Assembly (NCBI GenBank): GCA_002407855.1
Contig: DHPF01000012.1
Span: forward strand, 205,486 to 261,798
Direction: 5' to 3'
Length of the DNA stretch: 56,313 nt
Source: Bacteroidales bacterium UBA5371
GTDB taxonomy: Bacteria; Bacteroidota; Bacteroidia; Bacteroidales; P3
Shown here piece by piece: positions 16,413 through 24,165 of this stretch (the stretch's first letter is position 1; each line of letters starts with the position of its first letter). The translations under genes were made by a program, and so were the position numbers. Under the pieces are notes generated by a model. The model did not search any database and was not told the origin of the DNA. It saw nothing but the letters and a program-made list of their open reading frames with translations.

Positions 16413-18391
16413 GAAAAATCATATTATTTATTTTCTTTATAAGCCTTTACTCAATTGGTTTAAATGCACAGGAAAGGTATATGTTGGCTTACGAAAGAGA
16501 TGGTGATAAGGCAATGAAAGAAGGAGAATACGAATTGGCATTAGAGAATTATCAAATTGCAAGAAAGTTTTTCAAGGTTCCCTTACGATTGTTCTACAAA
16601 TCCGCAGAGGCTTGTCGCTTATCTAACAACTACAATAAAGCAGAGTATTATTATCAAAAAGTAATTACAGAAAACGACACTGCCAATCTTAGCATAGAGT
16701 TTCCACTCCTATTTTTGAATTTTGCCGAAGTATCTCTTTCTAATGGAAACCTATTCACAGCCCAAAAGCTCCTAAGTGATATTTTATTGGATAGTATTTC
16801 TAAGCCTATTCATTATATTGCCCAACATAAGCTAAATGCAATTGATTGGATAATAAAAAATAATAGACCCGTCTATGGCACAAATGTCAATAACGTTGGA
16901 AAGAATATCAATAACGAATCCTCACAGATATGCCATTGGGTTAGTTCAGATACTTTGATGTATTTGTCCAATATTGATTATAATACCCATACTACAAAAG
17001 GGATAACCTACTACGAAGACGCCTATCAGCAACTCTACACAAGTAAGATAGATAGCAATTCCTATTCTTTGGCAGAAAGACTTAACATAAAAGAAATAAA
17101 CAAAAAGAAAAACAATATCTCAAATATATGCTTTGACCCCAAAACCAAAACAGCATACTTTACTCGTTGCACATCCTTCGATAATAATTTATGTTTTATA
17201 TATTATTCTGAGCTAAAAGACGGAAAATACACTAAGGCTAAGAAACTAAACAATAAAATCAATCTCAAAGGCTCTAATAATACACATCCCAATATTGGAA
17301 TTGTAAATAATGAAAGTGTGCTTTTCTTTTCCTCTAACCGCAAAGGAGGTTATGGAGGATACGATTTATATTATTATATACTTAACCAAGAAAAAAGTAA
17401 AGATAATAATAATCAAGACAATCAAGTTGTAAACCTTGGCAACATAATCAATACTCAGGGTGATGAGATAACCCCTTTTTATAGCGAGAAAGACCTCTCT
17501 CTTTACTTTGCTTCCGATTATCATATTGGCTTTGGTGGATTTGACATTTTTGTTTCTAAGGGCTCTATAAATAAATGGGATAGTGTAGAAAACTTATTAC
17601 AACCAATTAATTCCATTGCCAATGATCATCATCCAATAATTGTGGAACCTAATGAAAAAGGTTATTTTACATCAAATAGAGAAGGCTCTTTTGCTGGGGC
17701 AAACAAGACTTGTTGCTATGATATTTATGATTTTAACATTAGTGGCTTGCCCGAAACACCTACAATGGAAGAAGTAAAAACTAAAACAGCTTTCTCACCC
17801 GTCTTCGACCTCCCACTCCAACTCTTTTTCCATAACGACCAACCCAACCCACAATCCACCTCCACAACAACAAAAATAGACTATCAAGAGTGCTACAAAG
17901 AATATAAATCAATGAGCAATCTCTACAAAGCCGAAGCCACACGCTACATTAACGACTCAACCGAAAGCATAATAATAGATAGCCTTGAAAACTTCTTCCA
18001 AGTACATATTGACAAAGGAATGAACAAACTTAACCATATGTGCGAATATCTTTATCAAAAACTCCTTGAAGGCGAAAAGATAGATATTTCAATAATTGGC
18101 TACTCCTCCTCTCTACATAATAATATGTATAACTATGCACTTTCAGAAAGAAGAATTGGGACAATAATAAATTATATGAGTAAGTGGGAAGAAGGAAAAC
18201 TAAAACCCTTCCTTTCCAAGAGTGCAAACGATAGCCTACCCTATCTTCACATTAAAACCCTTGCAATGGGGAAATTAGAGAGCAAGAGTGATAACCCAAC
18301 AAATGCCGTTGAGAGAAGAAAATCTATTTACAAGATAGATGCTATGTATGAAAGGAGAATAGAGATTAGGCTTATTGAGGTTCGGAAATAA
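16397..18391 (+). CDS. PD40/OmpA-like periplasmic protein of T9SS gene pair
   Basis: A 664-residue exported protein with a signal peptide at residues 1-24. N-terminal TPR-like helices (ELALENYQIARKFF) are followed by three PD40-type repeats (SSNRKGGYGGYDL, ASDYHIGFGGFDI, TSNREGSFAGAN). The C-terminus has an OmpA-like peptidoglycan-binding segment (ISIIGYSS, YALSERRIGTIINYM), which looks degenerate because the usual conserved D and R residues are only partly kept. It overlaps the PorP-like gene by 16 bases and probably links the outer-membrane barrel to the cell wall. Confidence 0.8.
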   Translation: MSCILRKIILFIFFISLYSIGLNAQERYMLAYERDGDKAMKEGEYELALENYQIARKFFKVPLRLFYKSAEACRLSNNYNKAEYYYQKVITENDTANLSIEFPLLFLNFAEVSLSNGNLFTAQKLLSDILLDSISKPIHYIAQHKLNAIDWIIKNNRPVYGTNVNNVGKNINNESSQICHWVSSDTLMYLSNIDYNTHTTKGITYYEDAYQQLYTSKIDSNSYSLAERLNIKEINKKKNNISNICFDPKTKTAYFTRCTSFDNNLCFIYYSELKDGKYTKAKKLNNKINLKGSNNTHPNIGIVNNESVLFFSSNRKGGYGGYDLYYYILNQEKSKDNNNQDNQVVNLGNIINTQGDEITPFYSEKDLSLYFASDYHIGFGGFDIFVSKGSINKWDSVENLLQPINSIANDHHPIIVEPNEKGYFTSNREGSFAGANKTCCYDIYDFNISGLPETPTMEEVKTKTAFSPVFDLPLQLFFHNDQPNPQSTSTTTKIDYQECYKEYKSMSNLYKAEATRYINDSTESIIIDSLENFFQVHIDKGMNKLNHMCEYLYQKLLEGEKIDISIIGYSSSLHNNMYNYALSERRIGTIINYMSKWEEGKLKPFLSKSANDSLPYLHIKTLAMGKLESKSDNPTNAVERRKSIYKIDAMYERRIEIRLIEVRK

Positions 18392-18559
18392 GTTTCTTAT
18401 ATTACTTTTGTTTCTTTATCTTTTCATCTTTTATAGCCGTAGATTTGGATATTTATTTTTAACTCTTTTTAGCATTATAAAATGATGCCTGAAGCGTTAC
18501 GCCCTAACACAAATACTCTATTAATTTCTGTTAATTTCTTTAACATTCCACACTAAATT

Positions 18560-18622
18560 CTTATTCTGTTTTAATGTAATAACTCTTCGTTTTAATAAAT
18601 TATCTCTTCGTTTTATTTTTCA
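18560..18622 (+). repeat. 21-bp repeat array after the PD40 gene
   Basis: Three units start at 18560, 18581 and 18602, each 21 bp. They share a TCTTCGTTTTA or TTCTGTTTTAAT core, and similar AT-rich sequence precedes them. This is the 3' spacer of the PD40 gene. Confidence 0.45.
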
Positions 18623-18678
18623 ATTAGAATAATCAATATTTTTCAATAACTTATATCATCAGCTTCAAATCTGATACA

Positions 18679-19212
18679 CTACCTACATTTACGTTTATTC
18701 AAATTCCATTCTGGCTCAAATATTACCTTTTTTTCTTTTTTACCCCATGGTTCAATCCAAATTCCAGCATTATACCTAATCTCATATTTTGTTTTCTTTT
18801 TATTTAAGTTTGTTATTCTAACAATTATATCATTCCCCCCATAATATTTATTTAGATAGATTGGAGGGATTAATGCCCTATAATGATATCTACATTCTCC
18901 CTGACATTCTGTGATATCAAAATTAATAAATAATGAATCTGGAGCTCTACCTGTGTTTCCACAATGCTCAGTAAAGCCACTCTCTAAACTTATTATCTTT
19001 TGATAATGATCAATATCTATTTCTATGTCTCCTAAATAATAATAGAAATATATTTTTTGCTCTATTCCATTCTTGTCTTTATAAGAGAAATAAGAGCTGT
19101 CAATCCATTGTACCAGTTGTCCATCTGTAAATATTAATAGATTTAATTTTTCTTTTTGAGAAAAGCTATTCATTGTTATAAAGATAAACATTAAAAAACA
19201 TAGCTTTTTCAT
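18679..19212 (-). CDS. Exported protein, unknown function
   Basis: A 177-residue protein with a signal peptide (cut near SFSQ, residues 16-19) and a mature domain rich in Tyr, Ile and Lys with four cysteines (in EHCGNT and ITECQGECRY, plus one near the C-terminus). No family is recognised. Its ATG overlaps the stop of the upstream gene as ATGA, so the two genes are translationally coupled and form a two-gene cassette. It is flanked by repeat arrays on both sides. Confidence 0.65.
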   Translation of the reverse strand: MKKLCFLMFIFITMNSFSQKEKLNLLIFTDGQLVQWIDSSYFSYKDKNGIEQKIYFYYYLGDIEIDIDHYQKIISLESGFTEHCGNTGRAPDSLFINFDITECQGECRYHYRALIPPIYLNKYYGGNDIIVRITNLNKKKTKYEIRYNAGIWIEPWGKKEKKVIFEPEWNLNKRKCR

Positions 19213-19487
19213 ATAATATATGGTATTCTTACAGTTGCACCTAAACCTTTTGACATTTTACTTACTGCATTGATAGATAGTCTTAATACTGGGTCAGACT
19301 GCCTTCCATTCCCTGATTTCCGTAAACATGCAGATTTATTTCCATTCTCATCTTTTCCAACTATTATATTTAACCCATAAGATTGAAAAGCTTTCGTAGT
19401 GCGGGATATGTTATCCTGCACGTCTTTATTATTAGGATGTCTTTCTTTGCAAGCGGTAAACCGATAAGTAATCCGATACTTATTCAT
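19209..19487 (-). CDS. Small basic protein, intact member of a three-copy family
   Basis: A 92-residue protein starting MNKYRITYRFTACKERH; the longer start at 19514 is rejected because it lies upstream of the -7 promoter element. It is rich in Lys, Arg and Asn, has no signal peptide or membrane segment, and ends with a hydrophobic VRIPYII. I do not recognise it. Two degenerate copies of its 5' half are in this window (203-289 and 19519-19656). It is coupled to the exported protein at 18679. A toxin, immunity or mobile-cassette role is possible but not shown. Confidence 0.65.
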   Translation of the reverse strand: MNKYRITYRFTACKERHPNNKDVQDNISRTTKAFQSYGLNIIVGKDENGNKSACLRKSGNGRQSDPVLRLSINAVSKMSKGLGATVRIPYII

Positions 19488-19503
19488 TATTAATTCTTTT
19501 CTG

Positions 19504-19532
19504 CAAATATACAATTTCTTCTTTAATACAAA
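19504..19532 (-). promoter_or_regulatory. Promoter of the 19209-19487 gene
   Basis: On the minus strand TTTG at 19532-19529 and TATATTTG at 19511-19504 (spacer 17). The start codon ATG at 19487 is 16 bases after the -7 element. Confidence 0.55.
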
Positions 19533-19656
19533 TATCTTATGGATTATTTATTGGTTTACCACTTGCAAAGAAAGTTATCATCTTAGTCGCTTTGCAATGC
19601 AAAGAAATCCTTATAGTAGTATAGTGCGGAAATAATATTCCCGCACAACGAGAAAC
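19519..19656 (+). pseudogene. Second decayed copy of the small gene, head-to-head with it
   Basis: Plus-strand sequence aligns with the 5' half of the intact gene: IIYWFTTCKE (19543-19572) against RITYRFTACKE, then after a gap of about eight extra codons, V-R-K-stop-Y-S-R-T-T (from 19624) against VQDNISRTT. A TAA at 19633-19635 breaks the frame. A 23-base near-palindrome (GTGCGG, then CCGCAC) at 19624-19646 matches one inside the intact gene at 19399-19421. The copy is divergent from its intact relative. Confidence 0.6.
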
Positions 19657-19755
19657 AGGATGATAAATAAAAAGTGTAAATTACATTTAGGACTATTTGC
19701 AAATATGCCAACCTTATTCAGGACGGTGCATTTCAAACTTCGTTTCAAAGTCAAA

Positions 19756-19843
19756 ACAATGCCATTGTTTTCCTAAAACAATGCGGTTGTTTTGGTGAAA
19801 TAATGCCATTGTTTGCCCGAAACAATGGCATTGTTTTGAGATT
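19756..19843 (+). repeat. 22-bp repeat array with dyad cores
   Basis: Four units start at 19756, 19778, 19800 and 19822, an exact 22-bp period. Three of the four contain a near-palindromic core, ACAATGCCATTGT or its complement, and one contains ACAATGCGGTTGT. This gives a regularly phased series of potential binding sites. Confidence 0.7.
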
Positions 19844-19941
19844 AAAGTCAAGTTTAAAAAGTTTTAAACCCTATATTATGAGATAAAAACCTTTTTTATT
19901 GAGATTTATACCTTATTTATTCATAAATAAACTTATCTAAC
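19837..19941 (+). repeat. 21-bp repeat continuation (TGAGAT units)
   Basis: TGAGAT starts at 19837, 19879 and 19900 (steps of 42 and 21). The units at 19879 and 19900 share TGAGAT, ACC and TT runs over 21 bp. The region directly follows the 22-bp array, so two array types are joined end to end. Confidence 0.4.
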
Positions 19942-20103
19942 TTTCGAGTGAAACTCGTAATCTGTTACCAAAAAAAACTATTAAAAATATTATCACTGCT
20001 TAAATATAGTAATATCTTTAAGGTCTTTATGAGGTTTAAGGAATTTAAGGAGTTTAATGGATTACTTCGTCCTACGTCCTCGTAATGACGTTTGATAACA
20101 AGT

Positions 20104-20203
20104 AAACATATAAACATATAAACATATAAACATATAAACATATAAACAATTAAACATCTAAACAATTAAACATCTAAACATATGAACATCTAAACAATTA
20201 AAC
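20104..20203. repeat. 8-bp AAACATAT microsatellite
   Basis: About twelve 8-bp units, mostly AAACATAT, AAACATCT and AAACAATT, run in tandem about 90 bases before dapB. Short open frames on the opposite strand here are artefacts of the repeat. Copy number could vary by slippage. Confidence 0.75.
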
Positions 20204-20235
20204 CTTAAATCAATTTTTATTGTCAAGTATTTCAT

Positions 20236-20261
20236 TTGTAAGATTTGTTTTTGTACTTTTG
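20236..20261 (+). promoter_or_regulatory. Probable promoter of dapB
   Basis: TTG at 20236-20238 and TACTTTTG at 20254-20261. The spacer of 15 is short; the -7 element is the stronger part. The ATG is 32 bases downstream. Confidence 0.3.
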
Positions 20262-20292
20262 CTTGTTCTAACCTCAAAATAAGTATAGCTTT

Positions 20293-21003
20293 ATGAATAT
20301 TTTACTTCTTGGTTATGGGAAAATGGGCAAAATGATTGAAGATATTGCTCTTTTAAGGAATCATAATATTGCCTATATCATTGATAAAGACGATTCGTGG
20401 GAGGGAATTGATGCTGAAAGGATTGATATTGCTATTGATTTTTCAACTCCCTATGTGGTGATTGATAATATTGTGGCTTGTTTTAATAGGAATATCCCTA
20501 TTGTTGTTGGGACAACCGGCTGGTATGGAAGGCTTAATGAGATTAGGGATTTGGCTATTGAGCAGAAAAAGGGATTATTTGTTGCCTCCAATTTTAGTAT
20601 TGGTATGTCAATTTTCAATAGAATTAACGAGCAGCTTGCTGTTTTGATGAACTCTCAACCCTCCTACGATGTTTCCATTGAAGAGATTCATCATATCCAT
20701 AAGCTTGATTCTCCAAGCGGTACTGCAATCACTTTGGCTGAGACAATTATTGATAATTTGGATAGAAAGACTAAATGGGAGCTTGATTCTGAGGATGAAA
20801 AGCCAAATATTATCAACATAACGGCTCAAAGGATTGGGGAGGTTTCGGGAACCCATAGCGTAACTTATTCTTCTGAGGTTGATGATATTATCATTACTCA
20901 TCAGGCTCATAATCGCAAGGGATTTGCCTTAGGTGCAGTTTTGGCAGCAGAGTTTATGAAGGATAGGACTGGGTTTTATGGGATGAAGGATTTAATAAAA
21001 TAA
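20293..21003 (+). CDS. dapB: 4-hydroxy-tetrahydrodipicolinate reductase
   Basis: NAD(P)H-dependent reduction of hydroxy-tetrahydrodipicolinate in lysine and diaminopimelate synthesis. The dinucleotide-binding GYGKMG is at the N-terminus; the catalytic region EEIHHIHKLDSPSGTA has the paired His and the Lys-x-D-x-PSGT signature. At 236 residues it is shorter than the E. coli enzyme, as usual in Bacteroidota. Its stop overlaps the ROK start by one base (TAATG). Confidence 0.93.
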   Translation: MNILLLGYGKMGKMIEDIALLRNHNIAYIIDKDDSWEGIDAERIDIAIDFSTPYVVIDNIVACFNRNIPIVVGTTGWYGRLNEIRDLAIEQKKGLFVASNFSIGMSIFNRINEQLAVLMNSQPSYDVSIEEIHHIHKLDSPSGTAITLAETIIDNLDRKTKWELDSEDEKPNIINITAQRIGEVSGTHSVTYSSEVDDIIITHQAHNRKGFALGAVLAAEFMKDRTGFYGMKDLIK

Positions 21004-21968
21004 TGATTATGGAAAGTTATTCTATTGGTATTGACATTGGAGGAACAAATACAGGCTTTGGATTGGTTGATGAAAAAGGCAATATTATTTTCAATTCTTC
21101 CATTTCCACAAAAAGCTTTGATATTGTTGAGGATTATCTTGATGAGGTTATTAATCAAATTCTTCTACTAACTGAAAAATGCGATGATAAATCAAAGATA
21201 AGGGGTATTGGGATTGGTGCTCCTAATGGGAACTATTATAAGGGAACGATTGAACATGCTCCAAACCTAAATTTTGAAGGGATAATTTATGTTAAGGACT
21301 ATCTTGAAGAAAAACTAAGGGGAAAAGGTTATGACTTGAAGGTAACCCTTACTAATGATGCAAATGCAGCAGCCATTGGGGAGATGATTTATGGAGGAGC
21401 AAAGGGTATGAAGAATTTTATAATGATTACCTTAGGCACAGGAGTTGGGAGCGGTATTGTTGTTGATGGAAAGGTTGTTTATGGTAATGATGGATTTGCT
21501 GGGGAGGTTGGTCATACTATTGTTCAGCCAGAGGGAAGGATGTGTGGTTGTGGTAGGAAGGGCTGTGTTGAAGCCTATTCTTCTGTTACAGGACTTAGAA
21601 AAACAGCTTTGGAACTCCTAAGCAATACAAAAATTGATTCTTCATTAAGAGAGATAACACAAGAGAATATTGGCGGTAAGGCAATCTATAATGCAGCAAG
21701 AAGTGGGGATACATTGGCTTTGAAATGTTTTGAGATAACGGCAAAGATGCTGGCTATTGGGATGGCAAATGCAGTAGCAGTAACTTCTCCAGAAAAGATT
21801 TTTCTTTTTGGAGGGCTAATAAAATCAGGAAATTTATTAATGAAGCCATTAAAGAAATACTTTGAAGAAAGTCTTTTTGTAGTCTTTCAAAACAAGATTG
21901 ACTTAGAAATATCACACTTAGACGAAAACAAAGCAGCCATTTTGGGAGCAGCTGCGCTTACTTATTAA
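21003..21968 (+). CDS. ROK family sugar kinase
   Basis: A cytosolic ATP-dependent kinase for glucose, mannose or an N-acetyl sugar. The phosphate-binding motif GIDIGGTNTGFG is at residues 9-20, and the ROK zinc motif is CGCGRKGCVEA near residues 178-190. At 321 residues the length is normal. It is translationally coupled to dapB but functionally closer to the two downstream mannosidase genes. The first ATG is used here; another ATG follows two codons later. Confidence 0.9.
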   Translation: MIMESYSIGIDIGGTNTGFGLVDEKGNIIFNSSISTKSFDIVEDYLDEVINQILLLTEKCDDKSKIRGIGIGAPNGNYYKGTIEHAPNLNFEGIIYVKDYLEEKLRGKGYDLKVTLTNDANAAAIGEMIYGGAKGMKNFIMITLGTGVGSGIVVDGKVVYGNDGFAGEVGHTIVQPEGRMCGCGRKGCVEAYSSVTGLRKTALELLSNTKIDSSLREITQENIGGKAIYNAARSGDTLALKCFEITAKMLAIGMANAVAVTSPEKIFLFGGLIKSGNLLMKPLKKYFEESLFVVFQNKIDLEISHLDENKAAILGAAALTY

Positions 21969-22004
21969 TTAATGTTGAAAGGTTTAAGGTTTATGGTTTA
22001 ATAT

Positions 22005-24164
22005 ATGAAGAAACTATTATTTTTATTTGTTGTAATTGTATTGTCTTTTGGTGCATTTTCACAAGAGGAAGATAACTTATTTTACATTATTCTTGGAAAT
22101 AAAAGTTTGTTAGAAGATAATGGTCTATTATTACTTTACCCTATTAAGCCTACTAAAATGTTTATTGGAACTAATGAAGAAAAATATAGTTTTTTAGATA
22201 CTGTTGCTTGGAGTTATAGCAAAGAATTTAATCTTAGTAAGAAGAATCTTAAAAACAAGAATATTAATCTTCAAGTAGAAAAAGTAATTGGTCTGGCAAA
22301 GTTTTATTTGAATGATATATTAGTATTAGAAACTAATAATGGGTTTATGTCTTATGATGTTGATGTGAGAGAGTTTCTTAGAAAAGGAAATAACAAATTA
22401 AGAGTTGATTTCACTCCAATATCACCATCACTCAATTACGATAATAATAAGTATAATACCCTTGCTTCTGAAAAAAGAGTTATTAATCGCTATCCTCAAT
22501 ATCTTTTTGGTTGGGATTGGTTCCCTAAAATGCTTTATCCATCATTTGAACATTTACAAATTGAAAGCATCGAAAAAAAAGTTGAATATTATGTTCAAAC
22601 CTTAAAGATTGAAAATGACACAGCCTATATGCTTTTGAATATTGGAGATGATAAGCATTATTTTCAAATTCCTAATCCTATTCTTTGGTGGCCTAATGGT
22701 ATGGGTAATGCTTTTAATTATATATATTCAACAAAAGACATTAATTATCACAAAGTTAATCAATACATTGAATTTGGAATTAGAACAATTGAACTTGTGC
22801 AAGAAAAGGACTCTATTGGTCAAAGTTTCTATTTTAAGATTAATGGTAAGCCAATGTTTGTTAAAGGGGCAAATTATATTCAAGAAAGCATAACAGATTA
22901 TGATGAAATTAAGTTAGCAAAAGAATTAGGTATTAATATGCTAAGGATTTGGGGAGGTTCAGATTATGGTGAAGGTCTTTTTTATTCATTATGTGATAAA
23001 TTAGGTATTTTAGTTTGGCAAGACTTTCCTTTTGCTTGTGCATTATATCCTGCTGATTCTGCTTTTTTGAATAATGTAAAACAGGAAGCAATTCAAAATG
23101 TTAAACGCATAGCTAAGCATCCTTCACTTGCTCTTTGGTGTGGTAATAATGAAATTTGGGAAGGCTGGATGAATTGGGGTTGGAAACAAGAGGTTAAAGA
23201 CACAGCCCTTGCTGTTGAGAATTATAATAAACTCTTTAAAGAATTACTCCCTAATATTGTAAAAGAATATACTCCAACAATAAACTATATACATACCTCT
23301 CCTTTGCATGGTTGGGGAAGAAAAGAAAGCCTTACTCATGGGGACTGTCATTATTGGGGAGTTTGGTGGGGAGATTCAATATTTGAAACCTACACAAGAA
23401 AAGTTCCACGCTTTATGAGTGAATATGGATTTCAATCACCTCCTACTCTATCTACTCTTGAAGATTATATGTCAAAACCTTATTCAAAAGAAAACTCTGA
23501 GTTTGCAATTCATCAAAAACATCCAAGAGGATTTGAGCTTATTGATAGTAGGGTAAAAGAGTGGTACGGCGACTACACACCTGACGAAGATTATATATTT
23601 AAGGCAGGAGCAACAGCACAGGAAGCCTATAAGATAGCCATTGAGGCACATCGTAGGGCAATGCCTTATTGTATGGGAACAATGTTTTGGCAGTTTAATG
23701 AGCCTTATCCAGCAATTGGGTGGTCTTGTATTGACTATAATAATAATCCTAAACCTATCTATTATACTATTCAAAAAGCCTATGAGCCAATAATATTCTC
23801 TATTGACAAGTATTCAAACTCTGACTCAATATTTATTTATATTTGTAATGACTCCTATCAATCCTCCTCTTTGGACTATACAATTCAAATAAAAGACAAT
23901 AAAGAGAATATAAAATTCTCCGTAACCCCAAATACAATTTCAGCAGAAAAGTTTAAGTCAAAGATAATCTATTCCATTGCTCTAAAAGACATAAAAGACT
24001 TTAACCCTAAAACAGATTATTTATGGGTAGAAGGAGAAATTGAAGATAATTCAAATACATTAGCAGGCAAAAGAACAATAAGTAACTATACATTCTTTGT
24101 TTACCCAAAAGACTATATAGACATAAACAAATACAACGAAATTAAAAGAAAATATTATCAATAA
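22005..24164 (+). CDS. GH2 family beta-mannosidase (exported)
   Basis: A 719-residue glycoside hydrolase with a signal peptide (cut near AFSQ). It hydrolyses terminal beta-mannosyl residues by a retaining mechanism. Family GH2 motifs include MLRIWGGSDYGEG, LVWQDFPFACALYP, and the acid/base Glu383 in LWCGNNEIWEG; the nucleophile is Glu473 in MSEYGFQS. The N-terminal sugar-binding domain is present, but the C-terminal extension is shorter than usual (many members exceed 850 residues). It sits one base before the GH92 gene. Confidence 0.88.
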   Translation: MKKLLFLFVVIVLSFGAFSQEEDNLFYIILGNKSLLEDNGLLLLYPIKPTKMFIGTNEEKYSFLDTVAWSYSKEFNLSKKNLKNKNINLQVEKVIGLAKFYLNDILVLETNNGFMSYDVDVREFLRKGNNKLRVDFTPISPSLNYDNNKYNTLASEKRVINRYPQYLFGWDWFPKMLYPSFEHLQIESIEKKVEYYVQTLKIENDTAYMLLNIGDDKHYFQIPNPILWWPNGMGNAFNYIYSTKDINYHKVNQYIEFGIRTIELVQEKDSIGQSFYFKINGKPMFVKGANYIQESITDYDEIKLAKELGINMLRIWGGSDYGEGLFYSLCDKLGILVWQDFPFACALYPADSAFLNNVKQEAIQNVKRIAKHPSLALWCGNNEIWEGWMNWGWKQEVKDTALAVENYNKLFKELLPNIVKEYTPTINYIHTSPLHGWGRKESLTHGDCHYWGVWWGDSIFETYTRKVPRFMSEYGFQSPPTLSTLEDYMSKPYSKENSEFAIHQKHPRGFELIDSRVKEWYGDYTPDEDYIFKAGATAQEAYKIAIEAHRRAMPYCMGTMFWQFNEPYPAIGWSCIDYNNNPKPIYYTIQKAYEPIIFSIDKYSNSDSIFIYICNDSYQSSSLDYTIQIKDNKENIKFSVTPNTISAEKFKSKIIYSIALKDIKDFNPKTDYLWVEGEIEDNSNTLAGKRTISNYTFFVYPKDYIDINKYNEIKRKYYQ

Positions 24165-24165
24165 T

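Noticed and set aside
18655..18690. tRNA-like TTCAAATCTGATAC near 18663
   Set aside because: It resembles a T-loop but there is no acceptor stem, anticodon arm or CCA context on either strand.
19488..19514. Longer start of the small gene at 19514
   Set aside because: It would begin upstream of the -7 element TATATTTG, outside the expected transcript.
19965..20165. Open frame on the minus strand encoding a Tyr/Ile/Met-rich protein
   Set aside because: It is read through the 8-bp AAACATAT satellite and has no start context or homology; the repeat keeps it open.
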